From Chloroflexota bacterium (GTDB taxonomy: Bacteria > Chloroflexota > Anaerolineae > Anaerolineales > Villigracilaceae), in NCBI GenBank assembly GCA_013152325.1, contig JAADGN010000111.1, forward strand, positions 1-38,754: a stretch of DNA of 38,754 bases. Reading direction: 5' to 3'. Under the pieces are notes generated by a model, which saw nothing but the letters and a program-made list of their open reading frames with translations, did not search any database and was not told where the DNA came from. Shown piece after piece: positions 1 through 7,476 of this stretch. A program made the translations under genes and the position numbers. Every line of letters starts with the position of its first letter. Position 1 is the first letter of the stretch.

Positions 1-92
1 CTCCGAGATTTCCGTGATCTGTCCAGGAATAAGCGTATCACTTTGCTAAGACTCTATTTTTCCGCCATCAACCCATAGGATCTCGGAGGTCT
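1..92. repeat. Inverted repeat related to the CTCGGAGGTCT hairpin family
   Basis: CTCCGAGAT at 1-9 is the exact reverse complement of ATCTCGGAG at 80-88, so the window edge lies inside or beside an inverted repeat with a loop of about 70 nt. The right arm continues as CTCGGAGGTCT (82-92), which recurs in the hairpin at 18211-18225. It may be the transcript end of the Nudix gene, which stops at 121. No gene is seen in 1-120. Confidence 0.4.
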
Positions 93-120
93 CACAAGCT
101 CCCCTTTCACGTTGCAGGAT

Positions 121-540
121 TTATCCCGCCGTCTGGCGCATGAGTTCCCGGATGGCTGTTTCGGTATACGAGTCAATCGGCAATCTCAAGGCCTCCTCCA
201 GCGTCGCCCAAAGATAGGATTCCGCCTCGTCGTTGAGCGTGACTTGGCTCGAATCGGTTTTGCAGGCGAAATCGAAGAAGATGAAGTGACGTTTCTTCCA
301 GAAGGCGTCGTCGAAGATGAATTCCTGGAAGCAGATGAACTGCGGATCGTAGACATCCAGCCCGGTCTCTTCTTTCACCTCCCGGAGGAGAGTCTCGGTC
401 ATCCTTTCGCCGACCTCGATGTGCCCGCCGGGCACGACGTATTTGCCGCGCCACTTGTGCGATTTGACCAGCAGCATTTTGCCTTCCGGCTCGAAGATCA
501 GCGCGCCGACGGTGGGGTGGGGGAATCGTTGTTGGGTCAT
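121..540 (-). CDS. Nudix hydrolase
   Basis: A 139-aa single-domain Nudix protein that should cleave a nucleoside diphosphate linked to another group, in the cytoplasm. The Nudix box GX5EX7REUXEEXGU is complete: Gly39, Glu45, then REVKEETGL. The residues before it (KYVVPGGH) are typical of MutT/ADP-ribose-type enzymes. The substrate cannot be read from sequence. The start is the ATG whose last bases overlap the stop of the upstream EamA gene (ATGA), implying translational coupling. A much longer open frame runs upstream to 1656, but that part is the antisense-type shadow of the transporter and was not used. Confidence 0.88.
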   Translation of the reverse strand: MTQQRFPHPTVGALIFEPEGKMLLVKSHKWRGKYVVPGGHIEVGERMTETLLREVKEETGLDVYDPQFICFQEFIFDDAFWKKRHFIFFDFACKTDSSQVTLNDEAESYLWATLEEALRLPIDSYTETAIRELMRQTAG

Positions 541-1418
541 GTTTGTCCGTTTTTCCTTTGCACGAGCATCACGCCCGAAATGACCACGACTATGCCCGCG
601 GCCTGGACGAGAGTCAGCCGTTCGCCGAGCAGGAACCAGCCCACCAGCGCCGTCCAGACCGGCGTCAGGTTGAGCACGACGTTCATCTGGAACGCGGTCA
701 ACACTTGCAGGGCGTGGTTGTACAGGATGTAGCCCAGGGCGGTGTTGACCGTCGCCAGCCACAGGACCAGCCCCCAGGTCAGGGGCGCGGCGTGCGGCAG
801 CCCTTCGAGCGGGATGGCGACCAGGAGCAGGACCCCGCCGCCGAGCGCCAGCGGGACGGCGGTCAGGGTCAGCGTGTCCACCTGCTGGGCGCGGGCGGTT
901 TTGCGTCCCAGGATGCCGAAGAAGGTGAACCCGACCAGGCCGACGCAGAATATCGCCAATCCGAGCGGCTCGCCCGGACGCAGACCGGACGCGAAGAACA
1001 GGGCTGTGCCGCCCAGCGTGACGAGGATGCCGAGGGCTTGCAGCCAAGTGGGGATTTCCCGCAGCCAGAAGACGCCCGTCAGCAGGACGGACAGCGTGAT
1101 CGTGCCCATCAAAAAGGAGACGGTCGTGGCGGGCAGGTATTTCAGCGACCAGAACATGGCGCCATTGCCGACGGCGTAGGCGCTCAGCCCGAGCAGGAAC
1201 AGGCGAAGCCACATGGCGCGCGGGAGCGAGATGGTTTTGCCGCTGCGCGCCACGAAAGGGAGCAGCACCAGGAAGCCCAGGAAATACCGCAGGCCTGCCA
1301 GGGTCAGCGGGCCGATATCTTCGAGGGCCAGTTTGACGAAGATGAAGGAGGATCCCCAGATAAGACTGACCAGGAAGGCCTCGGTCAGCGCCAGCGGGTA
1401 GGAGGGTTTGGATGTCAT
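537..1418 (-). CDS. EamA/DMT-superfamily transporter
   Basis: A 293-aa integral membrane protein of the drug/metabolite transporter (EamA) type. Two similar halves of about five membrane helices each are visible. The N-terminal helix carries the family pattern SLIWGSSFIFVKLAL, and a second EamA-like unit ends in AAGIVVVISGVMLV followed by a short basic tail. These proteins export or exchange small metabolites; the substrate is unknown. I chose the ATG at 1418 because the sequence upstream of it is Arg/Pro-rich and lacks membrane character. The stop overlaps the Nudix start by 4 nt. The 160 nt before it is GC-rich and shows no clear promoter. Confidence 0.87.
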   Translation of the reverse strand: MTSKPSYPLALTEAFLVSLIWGSSFIFVKLALEDIGPLTLAGLRYFLGFLVLLPFVARSGKTISLPRAMWLRLFLLGLSAYAVGNGAMFWSLKYLPATTVSFLMGTITLSVLLTGVFWLREIPTWLQALGILVTLGGTALFFASGLRPGEPLGLAIFCVGLVGFTFFGILGRKTARAQQVDTLTLTAVPLALGGGVLLLVAIPLEGLPHAAPLTWGLVLWLATVNTALGYILYNHALQVLTAFQMNVVLNLTPVWTALVGWFLLGERLTLVQAAGIVVVISGVMLVQRKNGQT

Positions 1419-1579
1419 GGTTGGGAGACCGGGGACTGAAGAAAAATACGCCAGCCGCCGGGGACGGCGGCGGCGGACAACTTGTTCGCATCCCGCAAGG
1501 GGAGGCGGCGCTTCGCGCAGGAACGTCCTGCGGCTGCGGGTCAGCGCCTCGCAAGCCGGGACTCGGGGTGATCGACCGG

Positions 1580-3040
1580 CTAGACGACGGACTCTGCCAC
1601 GCCCTCGCCATAGGCCAGCAGCGACTTGACCATCTCTTTGCTGCGCCCCTCGGCATAGACGCGTAACACCGGCTCCGTGCCCGAGGGCCGGATGAGCAGC
1701 CACGAGTCGTCGGCCAGGATGTATTTCACCCCGTCGCTTGTGCTGATCTCGACGACCTTCTGCTCGCCGATCTTCGCCGGAGCCTGCTTGGTGAGATATT
1801 CGGTCATCTCAGCCTTGGCAACGGGGCGTTTCAGGCGCAGGTCGCTGCGCTGATAGTGGGCGGGGCCGACGTCGTCGAGCAGGTCTTCGACCAGGTCGTA
1901 GAGCGGTTTCCTGGCCGCGGCGACCATCTCGACGATCAGCAGGCCCATCAGCACGCCGTCGCCTTCGGGGATATGTCCCTTGAAGGAGATGCCGCCCGAT
2001 TCTTCGCCGCCGAGCAGTACGTCTTCGCTCATCATGTAGTCGGCGATGTGGTTGAAGCCGACCGGCGTTTCGTACAGCGTCAGGCCGTAGCGCTTCGCCA
2101 GGCGGTCGATCATGCGCGTGGTGGATACGGTGCGCACGACCGCGCCCGTCCAGCCGCGTTTCTCGACCAGGTGACGTATGGCCAGCGCCATGATCTTGTG
2201 CGGGTCGACAAAATTGCCGCGCCCGTCCATGGCGCCGATGCGGTCGGCGTCGCCGTCGGTGGCCAGGCCAAAATCGCCCATGCCGGTGCTGACCGCGCTG
2301 GCCAGCGCGCCCAGGTTCTTGCCGATCGGCTCGGGGTGGACGCCGCCAAAGCCCGGGTTCAGCTTGTTGCGAATCTCGGCGATCTCGCAACCGGTGCCCT
2401 GCAAAAATCCCTTGATCGCGCCGCGTCCCGAGCCGTACATCGAATCGACGACGAAGTTTTGCGGGTCATCCGCGATCAAATCCGAGTCGATCAGCGTGCG
2501 CAGGTGGTCGTAGTAGGCGGGCAGCGGGTTGAATTTCTGGATCAACCCCAGTTCGCGGGCTTTGGAGAAGTCCATCAAGTTGGGGCCGCGGGCGCGTTCT
2601 TCGTTGTCGTTGATGTAGACTTCCACGCGGCGGCATTGTTCGGGCAGCGCCGAGCCGCCGTAGGAGGCCTTCAGCTTGATGCCGTTATAGCGCGGCGCGT
2701 TGTGCGAGGCGGTCAGCACCAGGCCCGCAATGGCGTTCAGGTTTTTGACCGCGTAAGAGATGGCCGGCGTGGGCGCGTCGGCCTGCGTCAGATAGACGGT
2801 GTATCCGTTGGCGGCCAGCACGCGCGCCGCTTCCCCGGCGTAACGGTCGGAGAGGAAGCGCGTGTCGAAGCCGATGACGATCTTTTTTGGATCCGGGGCC
2901 GGGCCGCCGTTGCCGCTCTTGTCCCAATGCGTCGAAGCCACCGCGTCGGCGATGGCTTGCGTGACCATGCGCAGGTTTGCAAATGTAAAAGAGTCTGAGA
3001 TGACGGCGCGCCAGCCGTCAGTGCCGAAATGAATGGGCAT
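1580..3040 (-). CDS. Phosphoglucomutase/phosphomannomutase family protein
   Basis: A 486-aa alpha-D-phosphohexomutase interconverting sugar 1- and 6-phosphates in the cytoplasm. All four family signatures are present: the phosphoserine loop TASHN with Ser112, the Mg2+ loop DGDADR (262-267), the sugar-binding loop GGEESGG (344-350), and the phosphate-binding loop RPSGTEP (451-457). Length fits the family. Which sugar is used (glucose, mannose or glucosamine) cannot be decided from these motifs. The start ATG has GGAG six bases upstream. The gene stands alone, with 112 nt to the stop of the DUF389 gene. Confidence 0.93.
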   Translation of the reverse strand: MPIHFGTDGWRAVISDSFTFANLRMVTQAIADAVASTHWDKSGNGGPAPDPKKIVIGFDTRFLSDRYAGEAARVLAANGYTVYLTQADAPTPAISYAVKNLNAIAGLVLTASHNAPRYNGIKLKASYGGSALPEQCRRVEVYINDNEERARGPNLMDFSKARELGLIQKFNPLPAYYDHLRTLIDSDLIADDPQNFVVDSMYGSGRGAIKGFLQGTGCEIAEIRNKLNPGFGGVHPEPIGKNLGALASAVSTGMGDFGLATDGDADRIGAMDGRGNFVDPHKIMALAIRHLVEKRGWTGAVVRTVSTTRMIDRLAKRYGLTLYETPVGFNHIADYMMSEDVLLGGEESGGISFKGHIPEGDGVLMGLLIVEMVAAARKPLYDLVEDLLDDVGPAHYQRSDLRLKRPVAKAEMTEYLTKQAPAKIGEQKVVEISTSDGVKYILADDSWLLIRPSGTEPVLRVYAEGRSKEMVKSLLAYGEGVAESVV

Positions 3041-3152
3041 TGATTACTCCATGGAATTACATGCTTTTGCGAGGGAGTGTAACGGCCGAAACAATCCCGT
3101 TTTCGACAAAGCGAGACTGCCCACCTGCCCTCGCAGGGACATGTTTTTTTGT

Positions 3153-4412
3153 CTACCACCCCGGGGCGGGTGTGGCTGTCAGCAAGACGCCCTGGATGAT
3201 CCATCCGTCGAACGTCTGCTCGCCTCTGACGACCTTCACGTGCACCCAGGGCACGTCGCCGTATTCGAGGGCCTCCGACAGCACCTGTACCAGGTCGCCG
3301 TTGTCGAGCGTCAGGATGACCGGGCCGCCCGGCTCGCGCCGCACGTACGCGCCGCCGCCTTGCTCGGCGTGGATGCGGGCGTAGAGCGGCGTCGGCTGCG
3401 GGGTCAGCGTGACGGTCGCGGTGGTTGTCGGGGGCAGGGTGATGTACGGGGTCGGCGTCCGGCTGGGGGTCGCGTTCGGGACGATCTCCGGGGTGGATGA
3501 GGCCGGGAACGGCGGATGCGTCGCCGAGGGGATGGCTTCCGCTGTCGGGACGTCCACCTGGGCGGCGACGGTCGCTTCGGGCGTGGACGCGGGCACGATC
3601 CCGGCTGTCTGCAGGATGATCGTCCCCAAACCGGTCAGCGCGACCAACGAGGCCGCGGCGACCAGCAGGACGACCGCGCCGAAGAAGTATCCCGTCAATT
3701 TGAAGGGCTTGAAACCCAGCGCTATCAGGGTCAGTGTGCCGAAGAGCGTTGCCCAGGCCAGGTGGACGGCGAAGACCAGCAGCCCCTGCGGCCAGATGTC
3801 CCCTACGCCGCTGCCCAGGCCGAACGCGGCCGCGTTGAGCGGCAGGAAAAGTTCGTAGGCCACCATCACGCTGGGCAGGAAGGGTTTTTTCTCGGAGCGC
3901 ACGAACGAAGCGGTCAGCAGGATGGCGGCCAGGGCCAGGGCGACCAGGTCGGGCCACCACAGGCGGGCATGGACGAAGGCCTGGTTGAGCGTCAGCGGCA
4001 GCCAGATGCGCGCCGCCAGCCCGGCCAGCAGCCCGCTGGCGAAAATGAGCAAGCTGCCGATGATGAGCGCGGCCAGCGTCTGGAAGAAGAAACGCGCCGA
4101 GCCGCTGACGGTGGCCAGCGTCATGCCGACCCAGGGCGTCATCAGCGGGGCCATCAGGATGCCGAAGATCAGGAAGGCTTGCGAATCGAGGATATAGCCT
4201 GCCCCCAGGATGGCGCCGCACAGCACGGCAAAGAGGAAGAATTCGTACGAGGGGTAAGCGCGCCGGACGAGTTGTCCCAGCAGCGCGGCGCGGCCTTCTG
4301 CGCCTTTGGGGACGACCATGCGCCGGGCGCGGCGGCGGCGCGCGCGCGAGGGGCGCGGCGGCGGCGTCTCTTGTGGGGGCTGGGGGGAGGGGTCAGGATA
4401 TGTCAAGGTCAT
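3153..4412 (-). CDS. DUF389 membrane protein with C-terminal SH3-type domain
   Basis: A 419-aa protein. After a short Arg-rich cytoplasmic start come five to seven hydrophobic segments (about residues 55-275), matching the DUF389 core: ILDSQAFLIFGILMAPLMTPWVG, then FASGLLAGLAARI. A Pro/Thr/Ser-rich linker (about 285-345) follows, then a C-terminal bacterial SH3-like domain with the pattern GAYVRREPGGPVI...LVQVL...WVHVKV...GWI. The DUF389 function is unknown. The SH3 part is probably outside the membrane and binds wall or peptide. The gene overlaps the end of the HAD gene by 4 nt (ATGA), so the two are likely co-translated. Confidence 0.82.
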   Translation of the reverse strand: MTLTYPDPSPQPPQETPPPRPSRARRRRARRMVVPKGAEGRAALLGQLVRRAYPSYEFFLFAVLCGAILGAGYILDSQAFLIFGILMAPLMTPWVGMTLATVSGSARFFFQTLAALIIGSLLIFASGLLAGLAARIWLPLTLNQAFVHARLWWPDLVALALAAILLTASFVRSEKKPFLPSVMVAYELFLPLNAAAFGLGSGVGDIWPQGLLVFAVHLAWATLFGTLTLIALGFKPFKLTGYFFGAVVLLVAAASLVALTGLGTIILQTAGIVPASTPEATVAAQVDVPTAEAIPSATHPPFPASSTPEIVPNATPSRTPTPYITLPPTTTATVTLTPQPTPLYARIHAEQGGGAYVRREPGGPVILTLDNGDLVQVLSEALEYGDVPWVHVKVVRGEQTFDGWIIQGVLLTATPAPGW

Positions 4413-4879
4413 TTACGCAGACTGGCGGTGATGCGCATGGGGTTGTCGAACAGGTCGAGGGCGGTCAGCACGTCGGGCAGGAACAGGTCGGCGGACGTGA
4501 GGGTCTCGACGGCCAGGCCCTCCGCCGACATGACGCAGATGCCCAGCGCGGCGGCTTTTAGCATCCCGGCGTCGTTGGCGCCCTGGCCGAGCGCGATGAC
4601 CGTCTCTGCGCCGAGTTCCCGCACGTAAGCGGCTTTTTGTTCGGCTTCGCGGCCGCCCTTGATGCGCACCGCCGTCAAGCCGAGCTGCGCATCGATGATG
4701 GCCTGCTTGCCGTGTGTGTCGGCGGTCAGCAGGTGGATGGTCAGCCGGTCTTGCAGGGCGGCGAGGCGTTTGGCAACGCCCTCGATGAGTTGCCCGTCCA
4801 CGGCCAGCGTGCCGTTCACGTCGCTGACGAGGTGCCGGACTTGCAGCGTCCCGCGTCCGGGGATAGTGAGTTCGATCAT
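4409..4879 (-). CDS. HAD-family hydrolase, soluble P-type-ATPase-like
   Basis: A 156-aa HAD phosphatase resembling the P domain of P-type ATPases. Motif I is DVNGT with nucleophile Asp20, but the usual second Asp is Asn22. Motif II is Thr52 in LLTAD, motif III probably Lys82, and motif IV is GQGANDAGML with Asn102/Asp103, the P-type-ATPase form. There is no cap domain. The substrate is unknown; Asn22 may slow hydrolysis. ATG 4879 was chosen because a TATAAT (4886-4891, minus strand) ends six bases before it, which would give a leaderless message and rules out the upstream start at 4984. The stop overlaps the DUF389 start. Confidence 0.82.
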   Translation of the reverse strand: MIELTIPGRGTLQVRHLVSDVNGTLAVDGQLIEGVAKRLAALQDRLTIHLLTADTHGKQAIIDAQLGLTAVRIKGGREAEQKAAYVRELGAETVIALGQGANDAGMLKAAALGICVMSAEGLAVETLTSADLFLPDVLTALDLFDNPMRITASLRK

Positions 4880-4885
4880 GGGGAT

Positions 4886-4915
4886 ATTATAGCCGAAGTA
4901 GTCTAACTGGTCTAA
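4886..4915 (-). promoter_or_regulatory. Promoter of the HAD-DUF389 pair, leaderless type
   Basis: On the minus strand TTAGAC (4910-4915) lies 18 nt before TATAAT (4886-4891). The -10 ends six bases before the ATG at 4879, so transcription should begin at or next to the start codon. Confidence 0.55.
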
Positions 4916-5004
4916 CCGGTCGGGCTGCTCGAAGTTGCACCCTTTGGGCGTGCCGCGCGACGCCTCCCTCGCAAACGCGTTCAAAACGAGAATTGCTGCT
5001 GCGC

Positions 5005-5032
5005 TTGACTTTTTGTTTTTTCTGCATATAAT
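5005..5032 (+). promoter_or_regulatory. Sigma70-type promoter of the trpB2 leader
   Basis: TTGACT (5005-5010) and TATAAT (5027-5032) are separated by 16 nt, with a T-rich spacer. Transcription should start near 5039, about ten bases before Stem I of the T-box. Confidence 0.8.
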
Positions 5033-5162
5033 CAGTGTACATATTCAAAAGGCTGTGAAGAGGACGAGTACGCGCTGTACGACGGCACAGAGAGCAGGCG
5101 GTTGGTGAAAGCCCTGCCCGAAACGACAGCGCCGAATGGACCTTCGAGCCGCAGGGCGAACG

Positions 5163-5195
5163 TTTGTAGTAATGGCTTTAGTCCGCTACTACAAA
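5163..5195. repeat. REP-like palindrome inside the T-box leader
   Basis: TTTGTAGTA (5163-5171) pairs perfectly with TACTACAAA (5187-5195). The loop contains the core CTTTAGTCCGC, whose reverse complement GCGGACTAAAG also occurs at about 7427-7438 in the repeat-rich convergent region. It sits between Stem I and the antiterminator, where Stem II or III is expected. Confidence 0.6.
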
Positions 5196-5368
5196 AAGCA
5201 AGTAACCCGAGCCGGATTGCCCCCGTTACAGGGCTAGGGTATACGTCAGTGTTCAGTAAATAATGAGCAGTGGCCGTACCTGAAAAGAGTGAGGCTGGTT
5301 TTTTCCCCCGTGCGCATCACCGGGGAATTTTCGTTTATACGGTCTAACTTGGGTGGCACCACGGACTA

Positions 5369-5404
5369 CGCGTTCGTCCCATATTGGGATGAGCGCGTTT
5401 TTTT
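5369..5404 (+). terminator. T-box attenuator terminator
   Basis: A 12-bp stem with one or two G-U pairs and a five-base loop ATATT, followed by TTTTTTT. This is the off state of the tRNA-Trp switch. Confidence 0.9.
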
Positions 5405-5468
5405 GTTAACTTGCCACAGAGCATGGACGTGCGCCCGGAATAGGCAGACCACAGAGAAGGAGACGAAC

Positions 5469-5666
5469 ATGAACACACAGACCAAAACATCCCTGTTGAG
5501 CAAATTCGCCGTTGCGCCGAAGGAGATGGTCAACACGTTGCAGGAACGCCTCGACGTGGCCGTTGACGGGAATCCTTCCCGGCCGGCGGAGCGCGTCTTG
5601 GCGGAACGCATGGCGCGGCTCGAGGACGAACGGGGGCTTCCGTCCGCCCCGTTGTTCATCCCGTGA
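5469..5666 (+). CDS. 65-aa small protein in the T-box-controlled trpB2 transcript
   Basis: This small ORF starts 64 nt after the T-box terminator and has a good ribosome binding site (AAGGAG, about 7 nt before ATG). The product is soluble and probably helical (EMVNTLQERLDVAV; ERMARLEDERGL), charged, with a Pro-rich end and no Trp or Cys. It is therefore not a Trp-codon attenuation peptide. I do not recognise a family. Its position, transcribed only when tRNA-Trp is uncharged, suggests a role tied to Trp limitation or to TrpB2, but that is inference. Codon use looks ordinary for this genome. It could be a chance ORF, but the SD spacing makes real translation likely. Confidence 0.6.
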   Translation: MNTQTKTSLLSKFAVAPKEMVNTLQERLDVAVDGNPSRPAERVLAERMARLEDERGLPSAPLFIP

Positions 5667-5682
5667 GAAAAAGGAGCATATC

Positions 5683-5715
5683 ATGATGCGGTGTATTGAC
5701 TTCCATCCGCCTTGA
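5683..5715 (+). CDS. 10-codon micro-ORF before trpB2 (possible leader peptide)
   Basis: AAGGAG (5671-5676) lies six bases before ATG; the peptide reads [10 protein letters not shown] and stops at TGA 5713-5715. It has no Trp codon. Downstream, ATTGG (5736-5740) can pair with CCAAT (5749-5753), followed by TTTTT, which is a weak attenuator-like hairpin. It could be a translated leader, a remnant of a lost gene, or a chance ORF. Confidence 0.35.
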   Translation: MMRCIDFHPP

Positions 5716-5791
5716 AGGAGCGAAGGCGTTAGCACATTGGAACGTTTGCCAATTTTTGACTCACTTATCATCCAACCCAAAGGAGAATCTC

Positions 5792-7165
5792 ATGTCTGAC
5801 CAAACCCGTTTTCTACTGAACGAATCTGACCTGCCCAAAACCTGGTACAACATCCTGGCTGACAGCCCCGTCCCGCCTGCGCCGGTGCTCAATCCGCAGA
5901 CGCTGGAGCCGGTCACGCCGGATTTTCTCTCGGTGCTCTTCCCGATGGAACTGATCATGCAGGAGATCAGCGGCGACCGTTTTATCGACATCCCGGACGA
6001 GGTGCGCGAAATCTACAAACTTTGGCGGCCTACGCCGCTCATTCGGGCGCGACGGCTGGAGAAGGCGCTTGGCACGCCAGCGCATATTTACTTCAAGTAT
6101 GAAGGTGCTTCGCCTTCCGGCAGTCACAAACCGAATACGGCGGTGGCGCAGGCTTTCTACAACAAAGCCGCCGGGACAAAGGCCCTGACGACCGAAACCG
6201 GCGCGGGACAGTGGGGATCGGCGCTCTCGATGGCCTGCAAATTCTTCGACCTCGACCTGGAAGTGTACATGGTCAAAGTCTCGTATAAGCAAAAGCCGTA
6301 CCGCCGCATTCTGATGGAAACCTTCGGCGCACAGGTCTTCGCCAGTCCCACCGAACGGACGAATTATGGCCGCTCGGTGCTGGCCGAACATCCCGATAGT
6401 CCCGGCTCGTTGGGCATTGCCATTTCGGAAGCGGTGGAGGTGGCGGCCACGTCCGGCGGGGCGAAGAAATACAGCCTGGGCTCGGTGCTCAACCATGTTC
6501 TGCTGCACCAGACCGTGATCGGCGAGGAGGCCCTCAAGCAGATGGACCTTGCCGGCGAGTACCCGGATGTGGTCGTTGGCTGTGTGGGCGGCGGCTCGAA
6601 TTTCGCCGGGATCGCCTATCCCTTCCTGCGCGAAAATCTGAAGAACGGCCAGCGCACGCGCCTGCTGGCGGTTGAGCCGACGGCGACTCCCACGCTGACC
6701 AAGGGCATTTACACCTTTGACTACGGCGATACGGCCAAGATGGCTCCGGTCGTCAAAATGCACACGCTGGGACATGGTTTTGTTCCGCCGTCCATCCACG
6801 CAGGCGGATTGCGCTATCACGGCATGGCGCCCAGCCTGTGCGCGCTGTTCGACGCCGGTTTGATCGAAGCGATCGCTGTCAAGCAGCGTCCCACGTTCGA
6901 TGCCGCGATTCAGTTTGCCCATGCCGAGGGAATCATTCCCGCGCCGGAGAGCGCCCACGCCGTGCGCGCCGCGATTGACGAGGCGCTGGATGCCAAAGCC
7001 AAAGGAGAGAAGCGCGTGATCCTGTTCAACTTGTCGGGGCACGGGCACTTCGATCTGACGGCCTACGAGGCTTATTTGGGCGGGCAGTTGGAAGATTTCG
7101 AGTATCCCGCCAAGGCGGTCGAAGCAGCCATGCAGGACCTGCCGCAGGTGGAGATGCCGGCGTAA
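5792..7165 (+). CDS. trpB2: Tryptophan synthase beta chain, TrpB2 type
   Basis: A 457-aa PLP enzyme of the TrpB2 subfamily, longer at the N-terminus than TrpB1. It should condense indole with L-serine to give L-tryptophan. The PLP lysine is Lys113 in SGSHKPNTA. The phosphate-cradling glycine loop is [10 protein letters not shown], and a RPTPL substrate-side motif precedes them. The start ATG has AAGGAG eight bases upstream; the longer frame starting at 5696 has no site. No trpA or other trp gene is nearby, as is common for TrpB2, which may salvage free indole. The upstream Trp T-box supports a tryptophan role independently of homology. Confidence 0.94.
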   Translation: MSDQTRFLLNESDLPKTWYNILADSPVPPAPVLNPQTLEPVTPDFLSVLFPMELIMQEISGDRFIDIPDEVREIYKLWRPTPLIRARRLEKALGTPAHIYFKYEGASPSGSHKPNTAVAQAFYNKAAGTKALTTETGAGQWGSALSMACKFFDLDLEVYMVKVSYKQKPYRRILMETFGAQVFASPTERTNYGRSVLAEHPDSPGSLGIAISEAVEVAATSGGAKKYSLGSVLNHVLLHQTVIGEEALKQMDLAGEYPDVVVGCVGGGSNFAGIAYPFLRENLKNGQRTRLLAVEPTATPTLTKGIYTFDYGDTAKMAPVVKMHTLGHGFVPPSIHAGGLRYHGMAPSLCALFDAGLIEAIAVKQRPTFDAAIQFAHAEGIIPAPESAHAVRAAIDEALDAKAKGEKRVILFNLSGHGHFDLTAYEAYLGGQLEDFEYPAKAVEAAMQDLPQVEMPA

Positions 7166-7176
7166 CAAGGAGAGAC

Positions 7177-7278
7177 ATGGCGCATCCCGAATTTTATTTT
7201 GTGGGATGCTCGTGGTGCACAAAGCCCCCTTCCTGTCATAAGGAGGGGGGCTTGTCTATTAACCCGCGTTGTGGATAA
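7177..7278 (+). CDS. 33-aa Cys-rich micro-ORF after trpB2
   Basis: It begins 11 nt after the trpB2 stop, with AAGGAG (7167-7172) four bases before ATG. The peptide has four cysteines in the pattern C-x2-C-x5-C-x11-C, within FVGCSWCTK and PSCHKEGG. A strong GC-rich hairpin (7222-7253) lies inside it, so translation and termination would interfere. The stop codon is part of a DnaA-box-like 9-mer. It may be a real zinc-binding or redox micropeptide, or a chance ORF over a terminator; I lean slightly to chance. Confidence 0.3.
   Translation: MAHPEFYFVGCSWCTKPPSCHKEGGLSINPRCG
7222..7253 (+). terminator. GC-rich hairpin after trpB2
   Basis: AAGCCCCCTTCCT (7222-7234) pairs with AGGAGGGGGGCTT (7241-7253), with a 13-bp stem, one G-U pair and loop GTCATA. 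The following TGTCTATT is only weakly U-rich. Confidence 0.6.
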
Positions 7279-7387
7279 GATGCTTTTCTTGATGCTTGCT
7301 TTTTGGGCCACTGGTTACGCAGATTGACACGGATTTTCAAAGCTTTTGTTGTGCTAGCCATCGGACACCTTTGGGCGACAAGCTCCT

Positions 7388-7416
7388 GATGTCCGACAGT
7401 TCAACTGTCGGACATC
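7388..7416. repeat. Perfect 14-bp palindrome
   Basis: GATGTCCGACAGTT (7388-7401) and AACTGTCGGACATC (7403-7416) are perfect inverted copies with a single C between them. It lies between two convergent genes, so it could act as a bidirectional terminator, a REP unit or a cruciform site. Confidence 0.75.
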
Positions 7417-7458
7417 GCCAGCCATTCGGCGGACTAAAGTCTTGCCTCAGGCCATAAA

Positions 7459-7476
7459 AGTCGGCTGAAGCCGACT
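7459..7476. repeat. Short palindrome AGTCGGCT-GA-AGCCGACT
   Basis: Perfect 8-bp arms with a two-base centre, 43 nt after the larger palindrome; it appears part of the same repeat cluster. Confidence 0.65.

Larger units (their letters stand above)
5051..5404 (+). promoter_or_regulatory. T-box riboswitch, tRNA-Trp specific
   Basis: A classic T-box leader. Stem I closes between GGCTGTGAAG (5051-5060) and CTTCGAGCC (5142-5150). It contains the AGTA motif and an apical GGTTGGTGAAAGCC region. The specifier position reads TGG (5137-5139) within GAATGGACC, a Trp codon. The conserved T-box AACTTGGGTGGCACCACGG spans 5346-5364. Its acceptor-binding bulge TGGC (5354-5357) fits a tRNA with discriminator G73, which bacterial tRNA-Trp has. 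The terminator is CGCGTTCGTCCC (5369-5380) paired with GGGATGAGCGCG (5386-5397), then seven Ts. Uncharged tRNA-Trp should stabilise the antiterminator and turn on the genes from 5469 onward. The strand, promoter and downstream trpB2 all agree. Confidence 0.94.

Noticed and set aside
121-1656. A 511-codon open frame joining the Nudix gene to upstream sequence
   Set aside because: Only its C-terminal 139 residues have protein character; the rest is the off-frame reading of the EamA gene. The ATG at 540 overlaps the EamA stop, the expected coupling.
5469-5666. A Trp attenuation leader peptide
   Set aside because: It has no Trp codons, and control is already explained by the T-box.
7388-7476. 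A CRISPR array
   Set aside because: The repeats are palindromes of different sequence without regular spacers, and no cas genes are present.
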